The notes beneath the pieces were generated by a model, which searched no databases, had not been told where the DNA came from, and saw only the letters and a program-made list of their open reading frames with translations. A program made the position numbers and the translations under genes. From Arminella tubonensis (GTDB lineage: Bacteria; Pseudomonadota; Alphaproteobacteria; Rhizobiales; Rhizobiaceae), in the NCBI RefSeq assembly GCF_003240585.1, contig NZ_PCDP01000001.1:372001-436000 (forward strand): 64,000 nucleotides of DNA, given 5' to 3'. Each line of letters opens with the position of its first letter. The first letter of the stretch is position 1. Below, in pieces: positions 33,557 to 42,599 of the stretch.

Positions 33557-34504
33557 TCAGACAGCGGCGGTCTCGACGACCCCGTTTTCGGCAACGCGAC
33601 GCGCAGTCCCCTTCTCGACCATCACCTTCAGTTCGCCGGGATGAAGCTTCAGGAAGACGTCCCTCGCCAGAGGCAACAGCTCGCCATCGATAACGCAGTT
33701 CGCCTTGGCGCTCTTCTTCGGAAAATTCAGGTGAATTGCCCGCGTGTTCATCACCATGACGTCGGCATTTTCACGGAACCTGCCGCGGAACATGTCGAAG
33801 GCCAGCCTGGCGACGCCGAAGGGCTTCATCGGTTTGGCGAGATAGACGCCGAGTGTGCCGGTGGTCAGGTCGTCGGCATAGAAAAGTGTGTTTTTGCCGA
33901 AGGGGTTATTCGAGACCGATATCGCCGAGACGCACCGCCGCTCGCGGTTGCCGTCCAACTCGAACAGGACATCGAATTCCGGCGGGTTGAACAATACGCC
34001 GAGGGCAGCGCGCGTGCTCGCAGACATTTTGCCTATCCTTGAGCGGTAGGTGTAGGAATTGCGGTAGCGCACCAGGCGGGCGTGCATGCCGGCCGAAAAC
34101 TGGTGGATGAACGGCCGGCCATTGGCGCTGCCGATATCGACTGCGTCGACCTCGCCGTTGGCAATCACTTCCAGTACCTGCCAGATATCGAGCGGCAACC
34201 GCAGCGAACGGGCAAACAGGTTCATGGTGCCGGCCGGAATGACGCCGAGCGGTATGCCGTTCTTCCAGGCGACCGAGGCGGCGGCAGAGATCGTGCCGTC
34301 GCCGCCGCCGGCGATGATGCCGTCGATGTCGTCACGCCGGGCGGCTCGCTCCATGGCGGGAACGATCTCGCTTCCGGCAACAACCATGCCCTGAAAATCA
34401 TGGCCGGCCGCACGGAAAACCTCTTCGGCGCGCCGCTCATAGGCTGCCATGTCGGTGGTTCTGAAGGTGCCGCCATCGCGATTGAAAAAGCCAATAAGTC
34501 TCAT
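33557..34504 (-). CDS. Diacylglycerol kinase-like (DAGK catalytic domain) protein
   Basis: A 315-residue soluble lipid-kinase-family protein. The DAGK_cat domain carries IDGIIAGGGDGTISAAASVA (the GGGDGT nucleotide motif) and IPLGVIPAGTMNLFARSLRL (GT.N motif), followed by a C-terminal beta domain with VLFELDGNRER, DGELL and VKMVEKGT-like strands. Relatives include YegS, DgkB and sphingosine/ceramide kinases; substrate is unknown. It lies 19 bp upstream of the class III aminotransferase in the same direction, possibly one operon. The start is uncertain: an ATG 21 bases upstream is also in frame. Confidence 0.82.
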   Translation of the reverse strand: MRLIGFFNRDGGTFRTTDMAAYERRAEEVFRAAGHDFQGMVVAGSEIVPAMERAARRDDIDGIIAGGGDGTISAAASVAWKNGIPLGVIPAGTMNLFARSLRLPLDIWQVLEVIANGEVDAVDIGSANGRPFIHQFSAGMHARLVRYRNSYTYRSRIGKMSASTRAALGVLFNPPEFDVLFELDGNRERRCVSAISVSNNPFGKNTLFYADDLTTGTLGVYLAKPMKPFGVARLAFDMFRGRFRENADVMVMNTRAIHLNFPKKSAKANCVIDGELLPLARDVFLKLHPGELKVMVEKGTARRVAENGVVETAAV

Positions 34505-34855
34505 CGAGGATCCCGGTTTCCTCATTTCGATAACTTGCTCGGCAGTTTCCTCGCCTCCCCACAAGCATCAACGAAAAGATGGGTCAATCCGGCAGTCATT
34601 TCAAGCTGATCCGCGATCTCCGATAAATGACCGTGTGTAAGGCTGCTCGTTTCGGAGGCGACTTATGCATGAAACGATATGCTGCACTGCATAAAACGCA
34701 CGCGACACGGGTAGCGCATTGGCTGATAAATAACATATTCGGCGCTTCGCGCCTTTCCAGCCATTTCCCCGGATAAGTGTCCGATGTAGGCGTACCGGAA
34801 ATATCCGGCTGCTGCTTCGACGAGCCTGTCCCATGCCCGCTGCCAAGGAGCTCTC
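34505..34855. other. Divergent intergenic region, no gene seen
   Basis: 350 bp between the lipid-kinase-like gene and the MFS gene. It contains the ATGCTGCACTGCAT palindrome described separately. No open frame with family resemblance is visible. Confidence 0.5.
34679..34692. promoter_or_regulatory. TGCACTGCA-type palindrome, copy 1
   Basis: ATGCTGCACTGCAT, sharing 13 bases with a site at 50876 and a TGCACTGCA core with a site at 43801. All three are intergenic. TGC-rich palindromes of this type are reported for PhaR/AniA-like regulators (memory). Confidence 0.35.
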
Positions 34856-36073
34856 GTGAGCGATATCGCCGTCGACATCCTCGATTCGCAAACAGTTTCC
34901 GAAACGCCGTCGCGCAGCGCAATTGCCTTGGTGACCCTGGCGCTCGCGGTCGGCAGCTTCGGTATCGGCACGGGCGAATTCGTGATCATGGGCCTGCTGC
35001 CAGATGTTGCGAGGACATTCGATGTCTCGACGCCCCAGGCGGGGCATGTCATCAGCGCCTATGCACTCGGTGTCGTCGTCGGCGCACCCGTCATCGCCGT
35101 GCTTGCGGCAAAGATGGCCCGTCGCACCCTCCTCCTCCTGATGATGACCATCTTCACGCTCGGCAATATCAGCAGCGCGATGGCACCCACCTTCGAAAGC
35201 TTCACGGCTCTGCGCTTCATCACCGGCCTGCCGCATGGCGCGTTCTTCGGCGTAGCCGCGCTCGTTGCCGCGTCGATGGTGCCGATCAATCGTCGCGTTC
35301 GAGCGGTCGGCCAGGTGATGCTGGGGCTGACGATCGCCACTCTCGTCGGCACGCCGATCGCAACGTTCCTCGGGCAGATGCTGAGCTGGCGGGCGGCCTT
35401 CATGATGGTTGGAGCCGTAGGCGCCTTGACGGTCGTGCTGATCGCCGTGTTCCTGCCGAAGGACAAGGTCTCGGAAGGCGCCGGTGTGATGCGCGAACTT
35501 GGTGCGCTTCGCCGGGTGCAGGTATGGCTGACGCTTGCCATCGCCGCCGTCGGCTTCGGCGGCATGTTTTCGATCTTCACCTACATCGCCTCGGCGACCA
35601 CCGATGTTGCCGGCATGTCCCCAACGATGATCCCGATCGTGCTGGCACTGTTCGGCATAGGCATGAACGTTGGCAACGTCGTCGGATCGCGGCTTGCCGA
35701 CATCTCGCTGACCGGCACGATCGGCAGCATGCTGGCGTTCAACGTGGTGATCATGACCGTCTTCTCGCTGACGGCAACAAACCCGATGATGCTCTGCATC
35801 TGCGTTTTCCTGGTCGGCTGCGGATTTGCCGCCTGTCCGGCAGTTCAGACGCGGCTGATGGATGTCGCGGCTGACGCACAAACGCTGGCTGCCGCATCGA
35901 ACCACTCCGCATTCAACGTTGCCAATGCGCTTGGCGCCTGGCTCGGCGGCCTTGCGATTTCCTGGGGGTTCACGGCCGCATCGACCGGATATGTCGGCGC
36001 GGTTCTTTCAGCCGGCGGACTGGTGGTGTTTGTGATATCAATTTCCCTGGAGCGCCGGGGCCGGACGGTTTAG
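34856..36073 (+). CDS. MFS transporter (DHA1, AraJ/sugar-efflux-like)
   Basis: A 405-residue inner-membrane transporter with 12 predicted helices. [25 protein letters not shown]-type start is characteristic of the AraJ/CmlA-like DHA1 group, with [20 protein letters not shown] in helix 2 and [20 protein letters not shown] (motif C-like) in helix 4. Such proteins export sugars, drugs or amino acids using proton exchange. The GTG start has AAGGAG 5 bp upstream. Its 3' end overlaps the convergent HxlR gene by 36 bp. Confidence 0.88.
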   Translation: MSDIAVDILDSQTVSETPSRSAIALVTLALAVGSFGIGTGEFVIMGLLPDVARTFDVSTPQAGHVISAYALGVVVGAPVIAVLAAKMARRTLLLLMMTIFTLGNISSAMAPTFESFTALRFITGLPHGAFFGVAALVAASMVPINRRVRAVGQVMLGLTIATLVGTPIATFLGQMLSWRAAFMMVGAVGALTVVLIAVFLPKDKVSEGAGVMRELGALRRVQVWLTLAIAAVGFGGMFSIFTYIASATTDVAGMSPTMIPIVLALFGIGMNVGNVVGSRLADISLTGTIGSMLAFNVVIMTVFSLTATNPMMLCICVFLVGCGFAACPAVQTRLMDVAADAQTLAAASNHSAFNVANALGAWLGGLAISWGFTAASTGYVGAVLSAGGLVVFVISISLERRGRTV

Positions 36074-36442
36074 GGCGTTTGCCGAGCCGATTTCCATCTT
36101 GCCCGACACGCAGAACACATTCTCCTCGCCCCATTCCGCAAGAGCGCGAATAACCGGCTCCAAGGTCAGCCCGAGCGGCGTCAGCGCATAGTCGACGCGC
36201 GGCGGCACAACCGCGAATACGGTGCGCGACACCAACCCGCAAGTTTCCAGTTCGCGAAGCTGCTTCGTCAGCATGCGCTGCGTGACTGCCGGCAGGCGGC
36301 GGCGTAGTTCGTTGAACCGCAGCGTTCCGTCCATGAGATGGAACAGGATGACGCCCTTCCACTTTCCATCCAGAAAGCTCAACGTCGCCTCAACCGGGCA
36401 GCCGGGGAAATTCTTCGTGAGCTTGGCGCGTGGCAGGGACAT
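36038..36442 (-). CDS. HxlR family transcriptional regulator
   Basis: A 134-residue winged-helix regulator. [20 protein letters not shown] (the single N-terminal Cys in the position often used for redox/electrophile sensing), [20 protein letters not shown] (helix 2-3 region) and [20 protein letters not shown] (the wing) define the HxlR fold, with [20 protein letters not shown] completing it. It diverges from a quinone reductase-like gene that it probably controls. A GTATCC-TTTT-GGGTAC palindrome lies 6 bp upstream of its start, suggesting autoregulation. Confidence 0.88.
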   Translation of the reverse strand: MSLPRAKLTKNFPGCPVEATLSFLDGKWKGVILFHLMDGTLRFNELRRRLPAVTQRMLTKQLRELETCGLVSRTVFAVVPPRVDYALTPLGLTLEPVIRALAEWGEENVFCVSGKMEIGSANALNRPAPALQGN

Positions 36443-36447
36443 CGACG

Positions 36448-36463
36448 GTATCCTTTTGGGTAC
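36448..36463. promoter_or_regulatory. Candidate HxlR operator
   Basis: GTATCC-TTTT-GGGTAC, an inverted repeat with one mismatch (arms GTATCC and GGGTAC), located between the HxlR start and the divergent quinone reductase-like gene. HxlR family sites commonly have this GTA(C/T)-N-GTAC type symmetry (general knowledge). Confidence 0.5.
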
Positions 36464-36545
36464 TATATACAGAAATTGTGCGTTCTTGCCTTTGTCAGAC
36501 GTAATGCGCATCTAGCCTCTGTGCAATAAAACATTGGAGCCTTCC

Positions 36546-37559
36546 ATGCGAGCAGTCGCCTATAAGAACCCGCAGCCGATCTCGGCCGAGACCTCCCTGA
36601 TCGACGTCGATCTGCCCACACCTGAAGCGACGGGACGCGATCTTCTAGTCGAGATCAAGGCCGTTTCCGTCAATCCCGTCGACGTCAAAGTTCGCGCCGG
36701 CGTCGCCCCCGAAGCGGGAAAATTCAAGGTTCTCGGCTGGGACGCCGCAGGGATCGTCAAGGCTGTGGGCGCCGACGTCACCATGTTCAAGCCGGGAGAC
36801 GAGGTCTTCTACGCCGGGGCGATCAATCGCGACGGCTCGAATGCCGAATTCCACCTCGTCGACGAGCGCATCGTCGGCGCCAAGCCGAAGAGCCTGGACT
36901 TTGCCGCAGCGGCGGCCCTGCCATTGACCTCGATCACTGCCTATGAGGCTCTGTTCGACCGTCTGAAGGTTCAGCAACCGGTCGCCGGTGTCGCCAATGC
37001 TATCCTCATCATCGGCGGTGCGGGTGGCGTGGGTTCGATCGCGATACAGGTGGCGCGCGCCCTGACAGACCTCACCGTCATCGCCACGGCCTCGCGCCCG
37101 GAAACCCGGGAATGGGTCGAGGCACTGGGTGCCCACCACGTCATCGACCATTCGAAGCCCCTTGCCCCTCAGGTCCAGGCTCTTGGCCTCGGAGCGCCGG
37201 CCTTCGTGTTTTCGACGACCAACACGGCCGACCACATCGTCGACATCGCCGAGCTCATCGCACCGCAGGGTCGCTTTGCCCTGATCGACGATCCGAAGAC
37301 GCTCGACGTCATGCCTTTCAAGCGCAAGGCGGTCTCGATCCATTGGGAGCTGATGTTCACGCGTCCGCTCTTCGGCACCGCCGACATGATCGAGCAACAC
37401 AGGCTCCTGAACAAGGTGGCGGAGCTCGTCGACGCCGGCCGGATACGCACTACGCTGACCGAGACTGTCGGCACGATCAATGCTGCGAACCTCAAGAAGG
37501 CGCATGCGCTGGTCGAAAGCGGCAGGATGAAAGGCAAGGTCGTTCTGGCCAGCTTCTGA
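36546..37559 (+). CDS. Zinc-type alcohol dehydrogenase/quinone reductase family protein
   Basis: A 337-residue medium-chain dehydrogenase/reductase. MRAVAYKNPQPIS and DLLVEIKAVSVNPVDVKVRA start the GroES-like domain; LGWDAAGIVKAVGADVTMFK and GDEVFYAGAINRDGSNAEFH follow, and the Rossmann motif is IIGGAGGVGSIAIQVARA near residue 160. Relatives reduce quinones or alpha,beta-unsaturated carbonyls with NADPH. Catalytic zinc ligands of classical alcohol dehydrogenases are not all evident. GGAG lies 7 bp before the chosen ATG; a TTG 12 bases earlier overlaps that site. Confidence 0.88.
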   Translation: MRAVAYKNPQPISAETSLIDVDLPTPEATGRDLLVEIKAVSVNPVDVKVRAGVAPEAGKFKVLGWDAAGIVKAVGADVTMFKPGDEVFYAGAINRDGSNAEFHLVDERIVGAKPKSLDFAAAAALPLTSITAYEALFDRLKVQQPVAGVANAILIIGGAGGVGSIAIQVARALTDLTVIATASRPETREWVEALGAHHVIDHSKPLAPQVQALGLGAPAFVFSTTNTADHIVDIAELIAPQGRFALIDDPKTLDVMPFKRKAVSIHWELMFTRPLFGTADMIEQHRLLNKVAELVDAGRIRTTLTETVGTINAANLKKAHALVESGRMKGKVVLASF

Positions 37560-37896
37560 CATGGCAACTGGTCGGGCGGAACGATCGCCCGGCCATTTCC
37601 TCGTCAAGGCAAATCCAGTTTTAACAGCGCGTACACCCTGTTAGCCGCCAAATTGAAGTACAGGTGCGGCATTATGGCACTAAGCCTCTATGCCACTTGA
37701 CTTTTTCGCAACTTGGAGCGATCTCTCGCGATGTGAAAGACATTATGCTTTCACGCCGATCAACCGGAGTCATCTTACGATGCCTAGCGACAGTAGTAGT
37801 CGATTGCCTTTGCCGTCAGCGGCGTTCGTGCAGTAACCGACTCCTGTCGGCTCGCCACGATCTGCCGCGACGGCGGATCGACGGAAAGGCGAGCAA
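37560..37896. other. mgtE upstream region and 5' leader
   Basis: 337 bp between the quinone reductase-like gene and mgtE with no credible gene. It holds several potential hairpins, including GTGAAAG/CTTTCAC at 37733-37754 and the ribosome-site hairpin at 37850-37894. No promoter hexamers stand out. Confidence 0.6.
37850..37894 (+). promoter_or_regulatory. Leader hairpin sequestering the mgtE ribosome-binding site
   Basis: Outer stem GCTCGCC (37850-37856) with GGCGAGC (37888-37894) is a perfect 7-bp pair. The inner stem CGATCTGCCG (37858-37867) with CGGCGGATCG (37871-37880) pairs over 10 bp with one G-U, closed by a 3-nt loop. The outer 3' arm ends 2 bases before the mgtE ATG and covers the purine-rich GGCGAG ribosome site. 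Such an arrangement could act as a translational switch, possibly responding to Mg2+ (inference). Confidence 0.55.
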
Positions 37897-39270
37897 ATGA
37901 ACATCAACAGCTTACCCATTCGGGCCGGCCACGCTGCCCGTAATCTCATCAACGAAGGCCGCGGAATAACCACTGCCGAGCGGGTCGAACGCTTGAATGC
38001 GCTCGATATCGACGAGGCAGCACGCACCCTTGCAGCACTCCCTCTGCAGAAGGCGGTCCACGTGCTCAACCGGCCGGAGCTGCACAATGCGGCGGCCATC
38101 CTCACGCAGATACTGCCGGAGCATGCGGCAAAGCTCCTGAACGCCACGGCCAACGACCGCGTCGCCGACATCTTTCTCGAGATGGACGACGATGTGCGCG
38201 CGCCGCTGCTCGCGCGACTCGACAACGCCACCCGTCTCGCCATCCAGAACCTGATGGGCTACCCGCCACGGACGGCGGGCAGCATCATGACGACGGAGTT
38301 CGTCAGCGTGCCGGACAACTGGACCGTCGGGCAGACGCTCGACCATGTTCGCCAGGTCGAGCGTTCGCGCGAAACCGTCTATGCCATCTACGTACTGGAT
38401 GCCCTAACTCAGGCATTGACCCATGTCGTGACCTTGCGGCGGCTGATCAACGGTGCAAGCGATGCGTCCATCCTGTCCGTCGCGCAGCTCGGCGAGCCGG
38501 TAACGGCGCGTCCACTGATGAAGCAGGAGGATGTTGCAAGGCTCATCCGCAAGCATAATCTGCTGGCCCTTCCGATCGTTCAGGATGACGGACATATGCT
38601 TGGCATTGTCACGGTCGACGACGTCATCGACACGATGATCGCCGATACCACCGAAGACGCCCAGAAGTTCGGCGGTATGGAGGCGCTCGGCAAGCCGTAC
38701 ATGCAGATCGGTTTCGCCGGTATGATCCGCAAGCGCGCCGGCTGGCTCGCTGCCCTCTTCCTCGGCGAAATGCTGACCGCCAGCGCGATGCAGCACTTCG
38801 AGGGGGAACTCGAGAAGGCTGTCGTGCTGACGCTGTTCATCCCGTTGATCATGAGCTCGGGCGGCAACTCCGGTTCCCAGGCGACATCGCTGATCATCCG
38901 GGCGCTGGCGCTTGGCGAACTCAAGCTTTCCGACTGGTGGCGGGTAATGCTGCGCGAACTGCCCACCGGCGTCGTGCTCGGCGCGATCCTTGGCATGGTC
39001 GGCTTTGCCCGTGTCGTGCTCTGGCAGACCACCGGTCTATTCGACTACGGGCCGCATTGGCAGCTCGTCGGGCTCACCGTCTTTGCGGCACTCATCGGCA
39101 TCGTCACGTTCGGGTCAATCTGCGGGTCTATGCTGCCGTTCATATTGCAAAGGCTGCGCCTCGATCCCGCCAGCGCTTCGGCACCGTTCGTCGCTACCCT
39201 TGTCGATGTGACCGGACTGGTGATCTACTTCAGCGTCGCTTTGGCTATTCTCAGCGGCACGCTTCTCTGA
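37897..39270 (+). CDS. mgtE: Magnesium transporter MgtE
   Basis: A 457-residue Mg2+ channel. The N-terminal MgtE_N superhelical domain (residues about 30-130: ARTLAALPLQKAVHVLNRPE, ILPEHAAKLLNATANDRVAD), tandem CBS domains (about 135-255: AGSIMTTEFVSVPDNWTVGQ, LPIVQDDGHMLGIVTVDDVI) and five membrane helices follow. The signature SSGGNSGSQATSLIIRALAL lies in the pore region. In characterised MgtE proteins Mg2+ binding to the CBS/N domains closes the channel. The gene is preceded by a structured leader and followed by a terminator. Confidence 0.93.
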   Translation: MNINSLPIRAGHAARNLINEGRGITTAERVERLNALDIDEAARTLAALPLQKAVHVLNRPELHNAAAILTQILPEHAAKLLNATANDRVADIFLEMDDDVRAPLLARLDNATRLAIQNLMGYPPRTAGSIMTTEFVSVPDNWTVGQTLDHVRQVERSRETVYAIYVLDALTQALTHVVTLRRLINGASDASILSVAQLGEPVTARPLMKQEDVARLIRKHNLLALPIVQDDGHMLGIVTVDDVIDTMIADTTEDAQKFGGMEALGKPYMQIGFAGMIRKRAGWLAALFLGEMLTASAMQHFEGELEKAVVLTLFIPLIMSSGGNSGSQATSLIIRALALGELKLSDWWRVMLRELPTGVVLGAILGMVGFARVVLWQTTGLFDYGPHWQLVGLTVFAALIGIVTFGSICGSMLPFILQRLRLDPASASAPFVATLVDVTGLVIYFSVALAILSGTLL

Positions 39271-39296
39271 TCGCAAGAGAGAAACAATGTGATCGA

Positions 39297-39320
39297 GGGG
39301 CCGGCGACGGCCCCTTTTCT
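39297..39320 (+). terminator. Rho-independent terminator of mgtE
   Basis: 6-bp GGGGCC/GGCCCC stem with loop GGCGAC, followed by TTTTCT on the plus strand, 26 bp after the mgtE stop codon. Confidence 0.75.
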
Positions 39321-39334
39321 GTTTGGAGAAATGC

Positions 39335-39808
39335 TCATTTCGGTTCCGGCAATTTCAGCCTCCCGCCGGTTTTCATGGTGCGGATTGCGAAATTCGAGCG
39401 GATATCGGTGACGCCGGGCAGCGCCAGCAGCGTTTCCGTCAACAGCCGCTCATAGGCGGACAGATCCTCGACCACCACCTCCGCCAGGAAATCGGCCGTG
39501 CCCGAAATCAGGAAGCAGGAAACGATTTCCGGAATAGACAGCAACGCCTTCTGCTGCGCATCGGAATTCTCGCGACTGTGGTGGCCGACCTTGAACTCGA
39601 CGAAGACGGTCAGGCCCAACCCCACTTCCTTCCGATCGATATCGGCACGATAGCCGCGCAATATTCCCGATTTTTCCAGGTTGCGAATACGCCTCAGGCA
39701 GGGCGACGGCGAGAGGTTCACCTTCTCGGCGATTTCGACGTTGGTGGCGCGCGCGTCCTCCTGAAGGCACCGGAGGATGGCGATATCGAATTTATCTAGA
39801 TTTGGCAT
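39335..39808 (-). CDS. Lrp/AsnC family transcriptional regulator
   Basis: A 157-residue regulator. LDKFDIAILRCLQEDARATN, then VEIAEKVNLSPSPCLRRIRN forms the N-terminal helix-turn-helix; the C-terminal RAM ligand-sensing domain includes VFVEFKVGHHSRENSDAQQK and EVVVEDLSAYERLLTETLLA, then LPGVTDIRSNFAIRTMK. It diverges from an EamA transporter and probably controls it in response to an amino acid (a common Lrp arrangement; inference). Confidence 0.9.
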   Translation of the reverse strand: MPNLDKFDIAILRCLQEDARATNVEIAEKVNLSPSPCLRRIRNLEKSGILRGYRADIDRKEVGLGLTVFVEFKVGHHSRENSDAQQKALLSIPEIVSCFLISGTADFLAEVVVEDLSAYERLLTETLLALPGVTDIRSNFAIRTMKTGGRLKLPEPK

Positions 39809-39955
39809 TTTCGTGATCTTTTGCGATACATATTGGCCGATAATTGCTCATATCATAATTTCAGCGCCACATATAGCAAGGACATGCCCCGGCCATCAGC
39901 AGTATCTTTCTTTTCGACCGGACGTCACGCCGGATGATCAGGAAAGGATACTCCG

Positions 39956-40867
39956 ATGACCGTTTTGACCCTCTCACCAAGCACAAGCAAACAACCTTCA
40001 ACAGCCTTCGGCTACGCCGGCGCTGTCGTTACCGTGTTGATCTGGGCGAACTGGATCCTTGCCACCCGCCACACCGCGGAGACGCAGATGGGCACGATCG
40101 ATCTCGGCCTGATCCGCTACGGCATCCCGGCACTTGTGCTATCGCCTGTCTGGCTGAAAACGGGCCTTCTTCCGAAAGGCGTGCCGCTCAAGCTTCTGGC
40201 GCTTATGGTCTGCGGCGCCGGCGCCCTGTTCTTCCAGCTCACCACATTTGCTATCCACTCGATCCCTGCTGCCTCGGCAGGTATCCTGCTCGGCGGATCG
40301 ATGCCACTCGCCGCCGCCCTGATCGGCATCACGCTTTTCCGCGAGCGGCCGGATACCATGCGCTTGCTTGGTCTCGCCGGTATTGTCGCCGGTGTGGCGA
40401 TCCTACTGGTTCGCAGCCTCTCAGGCAGTGACGTTTCCTGGATTGGTTTTGCCCTGCTGCCGGCGGCGGCCATTCTCTGGGCGAGCTACACCCATGCCTT
40501 CCGCCGCTCCGGCCTTAGCGCCATCCAGTCGAGCGCTCTCATCGCCATCTGGTCGTTCCTCATCCACCTCGGACTGGCAGCAATATTCGGAACGTCGCTT
40601 GCGAGCATCCCGCTTCCGGAAATCGGGCTGCAGGTGGTGAGCCAGGGCTTCCTCTCCGGTCTCGCCGCCACCGTCGCCTACGGCATCGCCGTGCAAGCGC
40701 TCGGCGGCAGCCAGGCAGCGGCCTTCACGGCAATCACGCCGGTCCTCGCCACTCTCGGCGGCGGCTTGCTTCTCGGCGAGACGATAGGGGCGGCGGAGAT
40801 TGTTGCGGCCATCGTCACCGGTATGGGTGTAGCGCTGTCGACCGGGGTTATGTCGCGCAAGGGATGA
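39956..40867 (+). CDS. EamA/DMT superfamily transporter
   Basis: A 303-residue inner-membrane protein with ten predicted helices in two EamA repeats. GYAGAVVTVLIWANWILATR starts the first; SIPAASAGILLGGSMPLAAA and LGLAGIVAGVAILLVRSLSG follow. The second repeat ends with AAFTAITPVLATLGGGLLLG and ETIGAAEIVAAIVTGMGVAL. Such proteins are usually amino-acid or metabolite exporters. AAGGA lies upstream of the ATG. Regulated probably by the divergent Lrp-type gene. Confidence 0.9.
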   Translation: MTVLTLSPSTSKQPSTAFGYAGAVVTVLIWANWILATRHTAETQMGTIDLGLIRYGIPALVLSPVWLKTGLLPKGVPLKLLALMVCGAGALFFQLTTFAIHSIPAASAGILLGGSMPLAAALIGITLFRERPDTMRLLGLAGIVAGVAILLVRSLSGSDVSWIGFALLPAAAILWASYTHAFRRSGLSAIQSSALIAIWSFLIHLGLAAIFGTSLASIPLPEIGLQVVSQGFLSGLAATVAYGIAVQALGGSQAAAFTAITPVLATLGGGLLLGETIGAAEIVAAIVTGMGVALSTGVMSRKG

Positions 40868-40886
40868 TTTCCCAGTGAAAACAAAT

Positions 40887-40929
40887 CGAGCCGCAGAGGT
40901 TGAGTAAGGCAACCTCTGCGGCTCTTTTT
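40887..40929. terminator. Strong bidirectional terminator between EamA and ETF-QO genes
   Basis: A perfect 15-bp stem (GAGCCGCAGAGGTTG / CAACCTCTGCGGCTC) with a 7-nt loop. On the plus strand TTTTTT follows; on the minus strand a weaker T-rich stretch (GATTTGTTTT) follows. It separates two convergent genes and can serve both. Confidence 0.9.
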
Positions 40930-40934
40930 TGAGT

Positions 40935-42599
40935 TCACATATTCGGATAAACCGGTCCCTCGCCGCCCTGTGGCGGGACCCAGTTGATGTTCTGGTTGGG
41001 GTCCTTGATGTCACAGGTCTTGCAGTGGACGCAGTTCTGGGCGTTGATGACGAAGGTCTCCTCGCCGTTTTTCTCCACCCATTCATAGACGCCGGCCGGA
41101 CAGTAGCGCGTCGATGGGCCGGCATAGATGTCGTGCTCGGAGGATTTTTGCAGGGCCATGTCCTTGACCTGCAGATGGACCGGCTCGTTTTCCTCGTGGT
41201 TGGTATTCGACAGGAACACCGAGGACAGGCGGTCGAAGGTGAGGACGCCGTCCGGGCGGGGATAGTCGATCTTCTTGTGCATCGATGCCGGCTCCAGCGA
41301 GGCGGCATCGGTCTTGCCATGCTTCAGCGTACCAAAGAACGAGAAGCCGAAAAGCTGGTTCGTCCACATATCGAGGCCGCCCAGCGCTATGCCGATCGCG
41401 GTGCCGAACTTCGACCAGAGCGGCTTGACGTTGCGCACGCGCTTCAGATCCTTGCCGATATCGGTGGCGCGCCATTCGTTCTCGATCTCGACGACCTCGT
41501 CATTGGCGCGACCGGCAGCGATCGCCGCGGCGATCTTGTCGGCGGCGAGCATTCCCGACAGCACGGCGTTGTGCGAACCCTTGATGCGCGGCACGTTGAC
41601 GAAGCCGGCGGAGCAGCCGATGAGGGCGCCGCCGGGGAAGGTGAGCTTTGGCACGGACTGGTAGCCGCCCTCGGTGATGGCGCGGGCGCCATAGGAAATG
41701 CGCTTGCCGCCTTCGAAGGTGCCGCGGATCGACGGATGCGTCTTGAAACGCTGGAATTCCTCGAAGGGGTAGAGATAGGGATTCTTGTAGTTGAGGTGGA
41801 TGACAAAGCCGACGGCGACGAGATTGTCCTCCAGGTGATAAAGGAACGACCCGCCACCGGTCTTCATGCCGAGCGGCCAGCCGAAGGAGTGCTGCACGAG
41901 GCCCTGCCTATGATGCTCCGGCTTGACCTGCCACAGTTCCTTGATGCCGATGCCGAATTTCTGCGGTTCGCGATCCTTCTGGAGGTCGAACCTGGCAATC
42001 AGCTGCTTGGCAAGCGAGCCACGGACGCCTTCGCCGATCAGGACGTATTTTCCAAGCAGTTCCATGCCACGGGTATAATTCGGACCGGGCTCGCCGTTGC
42101 GCTCGACACCCATGTCCCCGGTTGCGACACCGATCACGGCGCCGTCGCCGTTGTAAAGCACTTCGGTTGCCGCGAACCCAGGATAGATCTCGACGCCGAG
42201 CGCTTCGGCCTTTTCGGCCAGCCAACGACAGACTGTGCCGAGCGATACGATGTAGTTGCCGTGATTGTTCATCAGTGGCGGCATGAGGAAATTCGGCAGC
42301 CGCACAGAGCCCGCCGGGCCGAGAAACAGGAAATGGTCGGCGGTTACTTCGGTCTTGAACGGATGCCCCGCTTCTTCGCGCCAGCCGGGCAGCAGGCGAT
42401 CGATGCCGATGGGGTCGACGACGGCACCTGACAGGATATGCGCACCGACCTCCGCACCCTTTTCGAGCACGACCACGGTCAGATCCGGATTGATCTGCTT
42501 CAGTCGGATCGCTGCGGCCAGACCAGCCGGGCCGGCTCCGACGATCACCACATCGAATTCCATGCTCTCGCGTTCAGGCAGTTCGATTGCATCAGTCAT
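40935..42599 (-). CDS. Electron transfer flavoprotein-ubiquinone oxidoreductase
   Basis: A 554-residue inner-membrane-associated flavoprotein passing electrons from ETF to ubiquinone. The FAD motif DVVIVGAGPAGLAAAIRLKQ is at residues 15-34; LSGAVVDPIGIDRLLPGW and GYQSVPKLTFPGGALIGCSA are typical ETF-QO segments. The C-terminal [4Fe-4S] domain has CPAGVYEW and NCVHCKTCDIKDPNQNINWV. All four Cys ligands are visible (CPAG, NC, HC, TC). GGAG lies upstream of ATG. ETF genes are not in the window. Confidence 0.95.
   Translation of the reverse strand: MTDAIELPERESMEFDVVIVGAGPAGLAAAIRLKQINPDLTVVVLEKGAEVGAHILSGAVVDPIGIDRLLPGWREEAGHPFKTEVTADHFLFLGPAGSVRLPNFLMPPLMNNHGNYIVSLGTVCRWLAEKAEALGVEIYPGFAATEVLYNGDGAVIGVATGDMGVERNGEPGPNYTRGMELLGKYVLIGEGVRGSLAKQLIARFDLQKDREPQKFGIGIKELWQVKPEHHRQGLVQHSFGWPLGMKTGGGSFLYHLEDNLVAVGFVIHLNYKNPYLYPFEEFQRFKTHPSIRGTFEGGKRISYGARAITEGGYQSVPKLTFPGGALIGCSAGFVNVPRIKGSHNAVLSGMLAADKIAAAIAAGRANDEVVEIENEWRATDIGKDLKRVRNVKPLWSKFGTAIGIALGGLDMWTNQLFGFSFFGTLKHGKTDAASLEPASMHKKIDYPRPDGVLTFDRLSSVFLSNTNHEENEPVHLQVKDMALQKSSEHDIYAGPSTRYCPAGVYEWVEKNGEETFVINAQNCVHCKTCDIKDPNQNINWVPPQGGEGPVYPNM

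Noticed and set aside
37560-37896. Known Mg2+ riboswitch (M-box) upstream of mgtE
   Set aside because: I could not recognise the M-box core; only simple hairpins are visible, so I reported a leader structure rather than naming a riboswitch.
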